A stretch of 64,000 bases of DNA from Bisporella sp. PMI_857 (lineage: Eukaryota; Ascomycota; Leotiomycetes; Helotiales; Helotiaceae): contig JAJSPD010000022.1 of NCBI GenBank assembly GCA_021307315.1, positions 434,001 to 498,000 of the forward strand. Reading direction: 5' to 3'. Made by a program: the position numbers and the translations under genes. Shown here in pieces: positions 20,586 through 31,740 of this stretch (the first letter of the stretch is position 1; every line of letters starts with the position of its first letter). The notes under the pieces were generated by a model. That model searched no databases and was not told the origin of the DNA. It saw only the letters and a list, made by a program, of their open reading frames with translations.

Positions 20586-22829
20586 ATGGTAATGTCTGAG
20601 TTTACCTACGTTTTTGCCTTTGGCACAATGTTTGCGCTTCTTGAAGCGTTCAACAATGGTGCAAGTACGTCCTACGTCACCTACTCAGTGCTATTCATGA
20701 CCTGACCTTGGTACAGATGATGTGGCTAACGCTTGGGCTACCTCTGTGTCCTCTCGCTCCGTCACATATCGACAAGCCATGATTCTGTGTTTGGTCTTCG
20801 AGATGACGGGTGCTTTGGCAGTGGGTGCTCGAACAGCCTCCACAATTAAGAACGGCATGTTAGTCAAATCATAAGAAATTGCTGAGGGATGTTGGCTAAC
20901 AGTAAAAGTATCCCCATTGCCGCATTCAATGGCAACGCTGGTGTGCAGTTGCTGGCTTTTGCGTGCGCCTCCGCAGGCGCGGCTATCTGGGTCATGTGGT
21001 GTACACGCAACTCTGCCCACGTTTCGTCGACATACTCGTTGGTCTCATCCATCGCTGGTGTGGGCGTGGCCGCTGTAGGGGCCCACAATGTCGAATGGGG
21101 TTGGAGTGGCGGATCCGGGCTTGGCGCAATCTTTGCTGGCCTATGCATGGCGCCCTGTATATCCGGACTCTTTGGAGCAGCCATTTTTATGCTCATTAAG
21201 ATGGCTAGTGACCTTGAATTACTCTCACCGGGTGTAGTTTGCTAACGTCGTTTAGGTCGTTCACGTTCGGAAAGACCCGCTCAAGTGGGCGGTCTTTACT
21301 TCGCCCGGCTTCTTCTTGATTGCCGGCACCATTTGCACGCTGTCTATCGTCTATAAAGGTTCCCCGAATCTTGGTCTCGACAAGCGTCCCGCCTGGTTCA
21401 TTGCCAGTGTTACTCTCGGCGTTGGATTCGGGCTGTTCATCCTATCGGGCCTTTTTTTTGTCCCATACGTCCACTGCAAAGTCGTCAAGAAAGATTATAC
21501 CCTCAAGCTCTGGGATATCTGGCAAGGCCCCGCGCTATTCACGCGGGAGCCGCCTTCTGACGCGTCAGAGGCTCGTGTCCCAAACTATGCCGTCATTCAG
21601 CATGCTGGCGACGATGACCAGGACATTGGAGAGCTGACAGCTCCGGGCAAAGAGCAGACGAAGGACCCAGAAGCTATTGAGAAATCGCCTTCTGGCAGTG
21701 ACACCGACGTCCCAGCCGAAAAGAGCAAGCCCGCCACGAAATCACTCGCCCAGTTGGAAGATGCCGTTGCTGGCGGGAACCCTCAAGCTCAGTATCGCTT
21801 GCTTCTCAAGCGGGCTGAGGCAAAGCACCATGCGGAGCTCCGAGAGAAGAGAGGCCCTCTTGGCTGGGTAAGTTGCCTTTGCAACTCTACTAGGCGATGC
21901 CTACTGACCATGCGACTCAGGCGATGCGCGTGCTTCACAACCACCCAATGGGTGCTGGATCGATCTATGAGCTGCATAATCTGAAGGCACTTTGCATGCG
22001 CCTGCCTGCATATGTCGTCATCGCCTTCCTCTATGGTAAGTTTTCTCTGTCTGCACACATTTGCTAGAGATATCGTATCAGACAAGTTGACGACTTATAG
22101 GCCTTTACTATGATATTCATCGCGCCCAGGTCGGAATTTTGGGCACTCCTGAAGGCCGCCGCATGGACAGGGTATACTCTCATGTGAGTGCACAAAGAGT
22201 TCCTTACAATCTCGTTGCAGGTTTGCTGACCCTTAGACAGGCTACAAAATATCAGAATGAAGTCGAATATCTCTATTCCTTTGTCCAAATCATTACAGCC
22301 TGCACAGCGTCGTTTGCTCACGGAGCAAACGACGTTGGAAATGCTGTTGGCGTCTGGGCTGGCATGTATGGCGCGTGGCGTACTGGAGAGACCGTAGCCT
22401 CCAAGGAAGAAGTTCCCCTTTGGCAAATTGCGGTAATGGCCCTCACCATTTGCACGGGCTTCATAACATACGGATACGTGAGCTGCCCCACCTCAATGCA
22501 CTTCTTTTCCAGTCCGCTAACAGCAAGCGCAGAACATCATGAAGGTGATGGGTAATAAGCTAACCTACCATTCGCCTTCGCGTGGGTCATCAATGGAGAT
22601 GGGCGCGGCGATTACGATCCTTATCTTCTCCCAGTACAAGCTGCCTGTATCAACGTCTATGTGTATCACTGGTGCTACGGTCGGAGTCGGTTTGTGCAAT
22701 GGTACGTTCAAGGCTGTGAACTGGCAGCGGGTAGGCTTGCTATTCTTCTCGTGGGTCATGACCATTCCGATTGCGGGCCTGATTGGCGGTGGTCTTATGG
22801 GCCTTGCGTTGAATACGCCAGGTTATTGA
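20586..22829 (+). CDS. pho-4: High-affinity phosphate permease, PiT family (8 exons)
   Basis: Exons 20586-20664, 20717-20858, 20903-21203, 21256-21867, 21921-22035, 22101-22183, 22241-22477 and 22533-22829 sum to 1866 nt, exactly 622 codons (621 aa). Both PiT signature repeats are present: GANDVANAW (25-33, split by intron 1) and GANDVGNAVG (about 472-481), each in a hydrophobic bundle, separated by a long charged cytosolic loop. This is the Na+- or H+-coupled phosphate uptake type of N. crassa PHO-4 in the plasma membrane. Intron 3 (21204-21255) fits only if it begins GC (ATG|GCTAGT) and ends TTTAG; every canonical GT nearby breaks the frame. CACGTG boxes upstream suggest phosphate-starvation control. 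The gene looks intact; the symbol follows the N. crassa homologue. Confidence 0.9.
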
Positions 22830-23595
22830 CAGCGACAATACTTCAACAGCTTCTTGTTTCTTTTGGATGAATCAGGATTGCGATGGCGTTGGCCACCGTG
22901 CGCCAGATCTCTTAGGTACAGCAATGGCAGACTAGTTACACGCACCAGGTGATAGAAGTATGACGCTTGCTTGATAATTGGTTAGATTTACATTATACTC
23001 CTGTGAACTGTATATATTAATCTTTGCACTCAAATTGAATCTTCATTCTCACTTTATTCAACACTATAGGAGTCCGAATTGAGTTATTAAATTAAGATAT
23101 TGTAAAGAAGAGCCTTCTTCTCCCCTTTGAAGGGAGGCACTTATGGTATGAAGATTTGCGATAAAAGACCTATACTAGGCATTTCTCGAATTCTCGAATT
23201 ATCTACTTCTGTCGGATCACTCTACCCGTGGCAACACCACGTAATTGCTACGCAGTTGCCTGTTGGGTTGAATGTGATCTGATTGTTGAAGGATGAATCA
23301 AGGGATGAGGATATGCCTCATCCTTAAGTCATGTGACGAAGTCACATGACCCATCCTCCATTCAGTAACTAATCTATACTGGTAAATATTGATACAAACA
23401 ACTTCCTTTATAATTTTTATTTTAATACATAAAAAGCTGCTGTGGCCAAAAGGAGTAAAGGGGCAGCGCATAAGTGGAAAGCGCCTGTATTTTCTAGATT
23501 TTCTATATGTGGCTTAAATTTTCTACGTTATCGCTTTTTAAGCTAGCAGTTAGGGCACAACGCTAGTATCTGTATATACACCCAACGCCTTTAGC
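22830..23595. other. Intergenic, AT-rich 3' flank
   Basis: No gene recognised. An inverted motif GATGAGGATATGCCTCATCC near 23304-23323 could form a hairpin. The rest is AT-rich and may be decayed repeat. Confidence 0.4.
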
Positions 23596-23650
23596 TGTCA
23601 CGGCCATGGCTCAAGCGAGGACCCTCAGGTCTCGGCGACTCACTTACGCT

Positions 23651-24280
23651 CAGTGAAGGAACTAGTATGGCGATATTTAGTGATATTGAGTCTCGAGTTA
23701 TATGAGATTGACTTTTTGATACTACGCTAGTATTAGTATGAGATATCTCGTGGAACGCTAGTATTAGTATGAAACTTTGATCTTATATCATATTGGCAAT
23801 ATACTAAATATTTTGCCAAGGCTAGCAAGCCGGGTTAAAGAGCTACTGCAAAAGTTAAAAACAGGTAGAAATAAACCTTACTTTTTTTTTTAGAAAGGCT
23901 ATATTGTCGTATTATGTTACGAAGCAGCTCGCATGTCTCGCGAAAACTCGTTTTTAGTTTATAAAAGCTAAAGCAACGTATGTGACATGTGTGTATTTTT
24001 ACTTGTAGAACTAGAAGTCATGCTAAGTAGGTTTTTGTAGCCCAGGAGAAAATAGGTTGTACGCTCGTGAGCACGTGCGAACCTACTTCTCTGTGACATT
24101 ACTAATTGGGAATAGCTTTACTTAAGGTTAGTATTATAGTATACTATAGTATAGTATGATATAATATAAGATTGCAAATTTTGCCGTGATACGTATGGCT
24201 ATTTGAAATCTTATATTGCGTGGGGTATAGTATTCGATTTTAGGGGTCAATATATCATGATAATACTAGTTCCTTCACTG
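23651..24280. mobile_element. Non-autonomous hAT-like MITE, 630 bp, with 18-bp TIR and 8-bp TSD
   Basis: The ends CAGTGAAGGAACTAGTAT and its exact reverse complement are perfect 18-bp terminal inverted repeats. The flanks CTTACGCT (23643-23650) and CTTACACT (24281-24288) are an 8-bp duplication with one mismatch. CAGTG-type ends and 8-bp duplications are typical of hAT elements. No transposase inside; AT-rich, with an internal LTR insertion at 23915-24098. Confidence 0.88.
23915..24098 (+). mobile_element. LTR family D, copy nested in the MITE
   Basis: TGTTACGAAGCAGCTCGCAT to CTGTGACA matches the 39597-39779 LTR, including GAGCACGTGCG near the end and the CTTGTAGAACTAGA block. Flanks do not match (TATTA against TTACT). 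Without it the MITE would be about 446 bp. Confidence 0.8.
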
Positions 24281-24441
24281 CTTACACTGGCCAGTCCCGT
24301 GTATATAAAGCGCTGCCTTCATTTTTTTCTTCCATCTGTAGCTTGTTCTCTTCATTATAACAATTGATAGTCGTTCACACCTTTGAGTCCTTCTCCCTGA
24401 GATCTACGGATCGAGATCCCTGTTCGCCCTGAGTTGTTACG

Positions 24442-25132
24442 CTAGTGGTGGTAGCATTTGCAAAAGTCTAGTGAAAGTACTGGCGATAACGATAGTGATC
24501 TTAAAGCTAGTAAAGCGCTCCCAGAAAATAGTTCTTGCGTAGAAAAAGAGGTATTTATAATTTTACAGCTAAAAAACAGTAACCACTGAAGCTTTAGTTG
24601 CTTTACAGGACCGTAGTCGTGTTTACGGGTGATTTTTACAAGTAGTTGTAGTAGGGTACGCGTTGTACTTAGTAAGAATTATTAACTTACCCCTGGGGTA
24701 TGTGTATTGGGGCCCCTAAACTTGCGAGGGTTGGTAAGTGTATTGGTACCCGATCCTCAAATCCTAACAACTACGTTATCTGTAATCCCTCCATGTTTTT
24801 TTCTTCCAATATAAATATAATAAGTTGATGTATAGGATAGATTAAAATAATTGCGACAGAAACAAGCCGCCGGACTATTATTCATACTGAAACTTAGACT
24901 ATTCGGCTTCTAGCTGCCACCGGACGAAAGTGCCTTTTCTTTTCCGATGTGCAACAAAAAGCTTTTCAGTCCTCGTGATCATGTGACCAAATAACCCAAA
25001 CACACAGGTTCAATATTGTACGGCTGATTTACTGCGATTGATTTCAAAGGCCATTTGGTCATAATATCGCGGTAATGTGCGAGCCGAAAGTGTAATTACA
25101 TTTCTCAAATATAACCAACCACTCACCAACCT
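24442..25132. other. Intergenic with a retroelement end
   Basis: No gene. The segment 24640-24769 (GGTACGCGTTGTACTTAGT ... CTCAAATCCTAACA) parallels 1185-1261 and resembles the inverted start of LTR family F. The remainder is the 3' flank of the reverse-strand gene. Confidence 0.4.
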
Positions 25133-26599
25133 CTAAGAACACCTCCCATCTAAACTCGATTTCGAAGGCGAACGAGTCGAAGTGGCCGCCTCAAACCCCA
25201 CCATCTCTGTATCCTCCACGTTATACTGTTGACTATAGTTCTCATTAACCCCCTGGGCGTTCTCCTGGTTTGCAGCCATGAAGCTCGGCGCGTTGCGACT
25301 GCGGGACTGCAGTACGCAACTTCCACTAGTGGTAAATTTCGTTTCACCTGAACTTCCCAAAAGCCTAGGAAAGTATCGTTGAGCTAGCGCTTTAAATGTA
25401 GCAACGCAGGCGAGCAAGAGAGCGAGATGAATCTCCACGGTTGACGAGTTCAACGAGCCGGCCTAAAATTAAGTTTAGAAATGTAGACAAAAAACAAAGG
25501 TCGTTGAGTAAGGCATACACTAAACCCTATAAATACGTTAGTAAAGTGTTCGAAAGCGATATCAAAGTATTTTACAAGTAATATCTTTCATGTCTATAGG
25601 CGTTATCAGTAGTTAAATATGAGACCAAAGGCAAAGACGTACGAGAAGGCGCTTTTAATAACTGAATGATATAATGTAAACGGAGAATGCTCGCAATAAC
25701 AACACTGTTAGCAATTAGATTTACCATTAAATGCTACGATTTATTCTCAAACAAATAGATACTCACATAAACCCAACGCAGAATACGCCTGCAACGGCTA
25801 CTCGCTGTCTTTGGGGTACTATTAACGTCAATATTACACGCATCAAAAGTGCTAGTTTCCTTACGCTGTAGCCCCCAAATAACATGAATTGGAAGTATGA
25901 ATATAACGAAATCAAAAACCATGTTTAAAGCGCTTGAAGAAATAAAAAAAGAACTAGAATTGATACACCTTCCAGGAATATCCGGATTCCAATTTTTGGT
26001 GAAAGGTATGCAAATCACCATGGATACGATTGTGTTTACAATTCCAAGGATAGAGACTGATGCCATTGAGATGTATAATATAATCCGAAAGCGAACAGTA
26101 GGGGCGATTCGAAGGTAAAGGGCAAGGTAAGATACTTTGGTAAACATTTGACAGAGATTGTAAACGACCTGTATATAGGTTAATATTAATTCACGAAACG
26201 CGTATGCAGAATAGCTATCTGATTTACCCCTATCAATGCCATGGCCTTGCTGAATGTCGGCAAATCCTCAAGCTTAAGGTGTTGAATATGGAGTCCCAAC
26301 CCATATTTTGTCACTAGTTTTGTATTATAAATAAACTTGTTAACGCTGTTAAAGTTAATACGACTTACGGAAAATAGGAAGTAATGAAGATGCTATAGCT
26401 AAACAGAATGCAATCGTGATAAAAACTGTATGACTATTATCTTCTATTAAAGGCTATATTTCCAGGGGCACAAACCATCATCAGCACCAATATGCTGGAT
26501 AATAAAATACCGGGTAAGTAGCCTTGCTGCGATGGCGATGAATGAAATCGCCATACACACACTATTAAGACTAACGATCAAGGTTCGTCTGTCGTCCAT
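25133..26599 (-). CDS. Rhodopsin-domain (PF20684-like) fungal membrane protein, multi-exon
   Basis: Exons read on the reverse strand: 26476-26599, 26369-26425, 26228-26313, 25865-26168, 25767-25818, one from 25704, and a last exon to the stop at 25133. Phases agree through the fifth junction. Typical features of this seven-helix family appear in order: ARLLTRYF after helix 1, ADD before helix 2, KYGLGLHI, MFTKVSYLALYLRI, CIPFTKNW, an IPGRC loop, DFVIFILPIHVIWGLQLP, VEIHLALLLACVATFKAL, and RYFPRLLGSS before a polar tail. Function of the family is unknown. The junction between the sixth and last exon could not be resolved in frame (AG at about 25462 needs phase 0), so either an intron is mis-set or there is one frameshift. 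The flanks are AT-rich. Confidence 0.6.
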
Positions 26600-28097
26600 G
26601 GCTGGGCCTTGGGAATAGTAGCAGCGGAGAAATTTGAGGTAATTTTCTGGGCGTTGTACGTGGGTTATAGATCCTCCTTTTACCTAGCAAGGTCTGCAGT
26701 AATTATTCAAAATGCAATTATCAGAGTTTGATAGACAAATGTCCATCACACAGTATTATAACTGGGTAGGTCCCGTCCCACAACTTCCATTAACAAATGA
26801 AACGTGGGCCGCGGCATCCTGGGCCTTCAACTACTGGTGCGACCTAGTCTAGAGGTCTCAGATTGGGATAGAAGTGAATGGACAGAGGCGTCGCTACAGA
26901 TCTATATTCAAGATTGCCACCAAAGAAGACGATACGGAGCTTCGCAGTGGCTTGCAGTACCAATGGGACGAACTGGGCTGCTAAGCATGGAGATCTGCGA
27001 AGAATGGTGAAGACAGGAACCAGTCTTCTGGAACTAGCCCTCCACTGTGGTCATGCATGGCTGAAATAAATATTAAATGTGAGCATAGACCAATATTTAA
27101 ATGGATATGGCTAAATATTGAGGGATCCGAGCAGGCGATTGGTAAAACCACCATTGAATACACGGCTAGAATTACCCTACATTTAACATTTTAAAAGTCG
27201 TGGAGGAGGTTGTTGGATCGAGCTTTCAATCGCCACTGGCCGTGTCGCTCTCGCGGATCAGTTACCACGTCCCGAACACCCCGGATCCAGGTCCGGGGCG
27301 CCATAGCTTCAAACCGCCTTCCTTACCATTGGGCCCTGGAAACGCCACCGTTTAGCTACCCTTCCACTCTCCGCCTTTGGCTCCCGCACTGTTTTTCTGG
27401 AACTTTCCACTCGAAAGAGGGTAGGTAATAGGGATGCATGATCGACCGATCAATTACGTGTGCGGTCACTCAGAATTGACTGAAAGTCTGTAAAATACGA
27501 AGCTGTCCTTACTAAATAAATTTTGTTTTGGAACATAATCTCAATGCATTTTATCGCATTGTAGCCCTCGTAAGCCGTATGCCACGGACGTGCAAACCTA
27601 TCAATCCCAGCAGTCCTTTCAACCCAATGCGTAACCAACCACCTAAAAAAGAAATAATTGTGGCGCTTTGTGGCGCTTTTTAGGCTTGGGAATCGGTTTC
27701 CCAGTCCCATAATTGCAGTCAAGCTTCTGAAACATATAAACTCTCCTTATCACAACGGGCCGAGCATTGCGGTGTTTAATATGTAGAACAGGCCTATATT
27801 TGATATATCAAATTCTTGGAACGGACGCTAGCTTCCACAAAAGCTACCGAGGGCATTAGGTAGCTAGCAATAGGCGTCCAGTTTGGGTTCTTTCCCATGC
27901 GCAGGAAATTGCAACGTTCCCATCTCTTAACGAGACGTGGCTGACATTTGAGGAAAATATAAGGATCTGTGAGATTACCCCTGAGCTAGCCAAAAATGGG
28001 GCGTAGCCCACCTTTCACGTAATCAAACAGCTGCCTCCATATATTTCGGTCAATACATTATCTCAGCAAGCTCAGACTCTCTTTTACCGAGATTTAC
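26600..28097. other. Intergenic, decayed sequence
   Basis: Short open frames on both strands (for example 26804-27010 forward and 27450-27722 reverse) match nothing I recognise. Base composition becomes AT-rich toward the MULE element at 28098. Confidence 0.35.
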
Positions 28098-28250
28098 GTT
28101 AAATAAATCGGTTAATATCTCAAATACCATCTTTTTTTTTGACCTCTATCTGACCATACCACTTTTATGGTATTTCAGATAGAGGCCAAAAAAACAATGG
28201 TATATGAGATATCTTTCAAAAAAATTATAGTATATGAAATATCTTCCAAT
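28098..28250. repeat. MULE left terminal inverted repeat
   Basis: Contains TATCTCAAATACCATC and an inner hairpin around TATGGTATTTCAGATAGAGG and its complement CCTCTATCTGACCATACCA. Partner at 30958-31162. Confidence 0.75.
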
Positions 28251-28275
28251 ATACGCTGTAAATAGGACCTTTTGG

Positions 28276-28452
28276 GGCTCGGCCCTTGACACCACAAGGC
28301 TCGGCCCTTGGCACTACAGGGTTCGGCTCTTGACACTACAGGGCTCGTTTACACTGGCCTTTGGCCTATAACAATTGACAGCGTTTACACTTTTGAGTTT
28401 CTTTTTTTAAAATCCACAGATCGAGATTTTTGTTCGCTTTAAGTTGTTACAA
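28276..28452 (-). mobile_element. LTR family A fragment with a 22-bp tandem repeat
   Basis: Three 22-bp units (28276, 28298, 28320) of GGCTCGGCCCTTGACACTAC plus AG, then a fourth partial unit running into TTACACTGGCC and ending CGCTTTAAGTTGTTACA. Other family A copies hold one unit. The C to T drift (for example GATCGAGATTTTTGTTCGC) suggests RIP-like decay. Confidence 0.7.
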
Positions 28453-28707
28453 TAGTGTAAGTCTTTGTATTTGACTTTATTTTATTTCAATTTCTATTGC
28501 AACTAATTAACTCCGTAGACTTTTTCACTTTTTAAGTGCTAGTCACATGATTATAACTACATACAAATAGCTACTAACAGTCATCGTTACTGTCGCTATC
28601 ACAAAGTTCTTTCAGTTCAACAATTACATTTGCTTTTTTTATTACTTGTATGCCCAATTCTTGATCAAAGCGTTGTGCTTCTTCTTCTTGTTCTTTATTA
28701 TCCAGCT

Positions 28708-30230
28708 TTAATTGTTCGTTTTCGTCGTCGACTTTCTCGTTGTCGACTTTTTGAAGCTAATCGAAAGCTCGTTGTCGACGTCCATTTGAAACTGGCTGAC
28801 TTGTACAACTACGTCGATTATGACCCTAATCGAAGCAATTACTGCAACGCGTTTGCTTTTTGTTCCAGTTGCTTTTGCGTATACGTTTAGTTCGAGGCCG
28901 ACTTGCTTTTTTGCGTAAAACAGGTGGCTTAATTGAATTATCAAAAGAAAGGTTTTCAATCGATACTGGCAGTAATATATAGCAGTAAGTCTTCTCGTAT
29001 TTTTTTGTAGTATATAAATCTTCAAAATATTGAATTAAGTCGATTTGCAGTACTCTTGCAGCTGCAATAGCGTGAGAACAGGGCGATTAATACTTCTAGA
29101 AGTCTTGACAGTCGCACGATTTTTGATCTAAAACAACTACTCATTTTCGACTTGTATCAAGATTCTCGACTTGAGCAACATTCTTATTTGTAGAGTATAC
29201 TCGATATCGACGAGAAGCTTGAAAACGATTTCCAAATTTGGCTATAAGCACGTCAGCGAGTTGATCGGATTTGCTAGTTGTTGATCGTTTTTCGAACTAT
29301 GTTTTAGTCACTGAAAAGTATATACTATCCAGCATTTGAAAAAGAGGCATACGCCGATAATCGTCCTAGCTGGAATTCAAAGATTCAACAATATTAGAAG
29401 TATCGTGGCTAAAGCGAGGATATTGTAAGTAAGCTTTAGTCTACAGTTTGTTGTCGATATTGCAAAGATAATCGAAAGCGTTAGTACTAACTTTTTTCAA
29501 TTTCGCCATTTCATTTTTGTACAATTGCGGCGTTTTAGCTCTACACGCTTTCCAAAACAAAGGCTTTACTTTATTGCTATATCTTTGCTGTAAATTGTCC
29601 GCAATATGCTGACAACAGTGAAAATGAATTGCTTGAGGATACTTCTTTTCGACTGCTTTTGCCATTCCTTTTTCACGATTAGAAATAAAAGTATGCTGCG
29701 CCAACAAAGTGATAAAGAAAGCAAGTTTCAAGTGGCGCAAAAACCAGCTCCACTAGTGATATTTTTCAATAAGTACTAATGCCTAGGCTAAAAGCGTTAC
29801 TTTGTCGTTTGCATCGATTCTACAACAAATTAATAATATTATACGATACCGAGACTTTGTATGAGTACCGTCGATAGCATAAAACTGGCAAAGGCGCTTT
29901 GTAGCTAATCGACAAGGAGCTGGAGCAAAAAACGCAGCTTGAAATACACTATTTGCTTAGGTTTCCAAAACAGCATAATTATTTGAATTTACAGCTTTAA
30001 ACTTTTCGATATACGCCGGAAGTAAAGCAAACGATTGAGTTTCGTTACTATACAATTCCTCGAGAATAGCTTGTTTTGCGCGGTAAGCCTGAAAATAAGG
30101 AATCTTGTTATAGTACTGAAGGCGCTCAATTGATTGGATTTGCTTTGAAGTGATTTTGGGATTATCAACAACCGCAGCACGATAGTGAGGTATTATATAC
30201 TCCAAACTATTCATATTTGATGCTCCGAAA
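28708..30230 (-). pseudogene. MULE transposase relic with SWIM and zinc-knuckle motifs
   Basis: The reverse strand gives, from N to C: a segment with IPYFQAYRAKQAILEEL (30120-30000), the MULE core with TFISNREKGMAKAVE and FHCCQHIADNLQQRYSNK (about 29690-29570), a SWIM zinc finger (CDC...SPCSHAIAAA at about 29115-29060), and a C-terminal CCHC knuckle CSNCF..GHNRRSC (about 28840-28800). Many stops (TAG/TAA) interrupt it, including one inside the knuckle and two in the SWIM motif. The strong A/T bias in codons fits RIP, but G/C loss was not counted. Confidence 0.75.
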
Positions 30231-30576
30231 TGACTTGCAGGAGAGCAAGTATGAGGCTTTAAGTGAGTTATATAAATTTCTTTCTTTTTAGAATCACTAG
30301 CTCTAATTCTGAACTTGCAAAATCGAAGCGTACGGCATACAATATCGAAGCGCGTTTTATCTGAATAAGCTGTTTTTTATGATTCAGAAGCGTTTAAAAC
30401 GTAGAATTTAATAGCTTCTTTTGCTAAAGATATATTAGGAAAAGTAGAACCTATTTGAAAAGTCATATTAATCGAAACAACGAGGAATCAAATATTAAAA
30501 AAATTTAAAAATAAGTGGGATTATTTAAATTTAAAGCTTTGTGGGTCAGGTGCGTTAATTAGTCTTGGCTTAAAAT

Positions 30577-30956
30577 TGTAACAGCAGGATCCGTTCAAGA
30601 CTTTGGATATAGAATAATTTTTTTTACGAAAAGGATTAAAGTTTTCAGTTGCAGTACTTTCAGGGCTGCAAACGGCGTACCCCGTTTATAGCCAGCCACA
30701 GACTTGCAGCTACAGCAGCTACAGGCTTCAGCTACAGTGTTTTCTGGGCTGTAAACGGCGTACCCCGCCTATGGCCAGCTACAGGCTTGCAGTTACAGCA
30801 GTTACAGGCTTACAGCTACTATAAAAGCGTATAACCTAGACTTATATTTCATATCAATACAATACTATTACTTTTGCATTTGCTAGTTACTTGTTTATAC
30901 TACATACGTGTCTTTACTTGCTATATCGCAACTCCTGCTGCTTTCTGTTTGTTACA
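30577..30956 (+). mobile_element. Solo LTR, family E (380 bp) with 5-bp TSD
   Basis: TGTAACAGCAGGATCCGTTC to TTTCTGTTTGTTACA, flanked by AAAAT at 30572-30576 and 30957-30961. It contains an 83-bp tandem duplication (30646-30728 and 30729-30811) with GGCGTACCCCG in each unit. Inserted beside the right TIR of the MULE. Confidence 0.92.
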
Positions 30957-30957
30957 A

Positions 30958-31162
30958 AAATGATGGTATTTCAGAAATATCTCAAATACCATCATTTTTT
31001 TGGTGTCTATCTGAAATACCATCATTTTTTTGGCCTCTATCTGAAATACCATTGTTTTAAAAAGGTGGTATGGCCAGATAGAGGTAAAAAAAAAAGATGG
31101 TATTTGAGAAATATCGGCACTTTTTGATGGTATTTGAGATATTAACCGTAAATAAATTTAAC
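30958..31162. repeat. MULE right terminal inverted repeat with subrepeats
   Basis: Two direct ~30-bp units of CTATCTGAAATACCATCATT plus a T-run, then inverted forms, then GATGGTATTTGAGATATTAA at the outer end. Partner at 28098-28250. Confidence 0.75.
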
Positions 31163-31225
31163 GAGCCCCACAAAACCTTTGTGAGACAATATGGATCGCC
31201 AGATCCTCATTTCCCGTAGAGAGTC

Positions 31226-31399
31226 TGTCACGACACGCGCTGTGGATCTACAGACACACTGGGCAACGGCGGTATCATACGAGAGAATCTAAAGCTAAGG
31301 AAGGAAGATGAGCTCGAGGAGAGCAGACTATATATACACGAGGGACTCTGAGAGCTCGGCTAATATAGATCACGTGTGATCCAGAGGAGGGATGTGACA
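31226..31399 (-). mobile_element. LTR family C, inverted copy (174 bp)
   Basis: TGTCACGACACGCGCTGTGG to GGAGGGATGTGACA is the reverse complement of 15347-15518. Flanks GAGTC and ATATT do not match, so no duplication is left. Confidence 0.85.
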
Positions 31400-31597
31400 A
31401 TATTAAGCAACTTGAATTCCACGTTTTGGAGCTTATATACCAAAACTTATGACATTTTATTGCTAAAGCAAAAAAAGGCGTCTTTTCATTATAAAAAAGC
31501 CTCAAATATCTAATCATCTTTTAATTTTTACGAAAGCATCTTTTACGGACATCCCAGCCCTGATCGCATTTATACACTAGCGATCTCCAGCAGAAAT

Positions 31598-31740
31598 GGT
31601 AGGAATGACCCCAAGCACCATTTGGACAAGCTCTCTCGGACAACACACAACACCATCGGGGTCGGCAATGACAAAATCACCAGGATTAATTGTTGCTGCT
31701 ACTTTTTGGACACATGTGAACATTTCACACCTCGCACAAT
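31598..31740 (-). pseudogene. RraA/DlpA-like enzyme, C-terminal relic
   Basis: The reverse strand reads INPGDFVIADPDGVVCCPRE, the conserved end of RraA-like (DlpA) proteins related to 4-hydroxy-4-methyl-2-oxoglutarate aldolases, followed by a tail and TAG at 31600-31602. Upstream the frame dissolves into stops, so only the last ~45 codons survive. Confidence 0.6.

Larger units (their letters stand above)
23596..24441 (-). mobile_element. LTR family A, split by a MITE
   Basis: The LTR starts TGTCACGGCCATGGCTCAAG at 23596, stops at 23650, and resumes at 24281 with CTTACACTGGCCAGTC through to GAGTTGTTACG at about 24441. Flanks TTAGC (23591-23595) and CTAGT (24442-24446) differ by two C/T changes, so they may be a decayed duplication. 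Confidence 0.75.
28098..31162 (-). mobile_element. Mutator-like (MULE) DNA transposon, dead, long TIRs
   Basis: Long terminal inverted repeats (about 150-200 bp) share GGTTAATATCTCAAATACCA on the left and its reverse complement on the right, with internal subrepeats. Between them lies a decayed MULE transposase on the reverse strand. The flanks GAGATTTAC (28089-28097) and GAGCCCCAC (31163-31171) agree at 5 of 9 positions, three of the differences being C/T; a decayed 9-bp duplication as made by MULEs is possible but unproven. LTRs have inserted at 28276-28452 and 30577-30956. Confidence 0.75.

Noticed and set aside
24442..24600. Internal retroelement coding region after LTR-A
   Set aside because: No gag, protease, RT or integrase motif readable in any frame.
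28089..31171. Firm 9-bp duplication of the MULE
   Set aside because: Only 5 of 9 positions agree; kept as a possibility, not a call.
31221..31404. Target-site duplication around the inverted LTR-C
   Set aside because: Flanks GAGTC and ATATT share no pattern.
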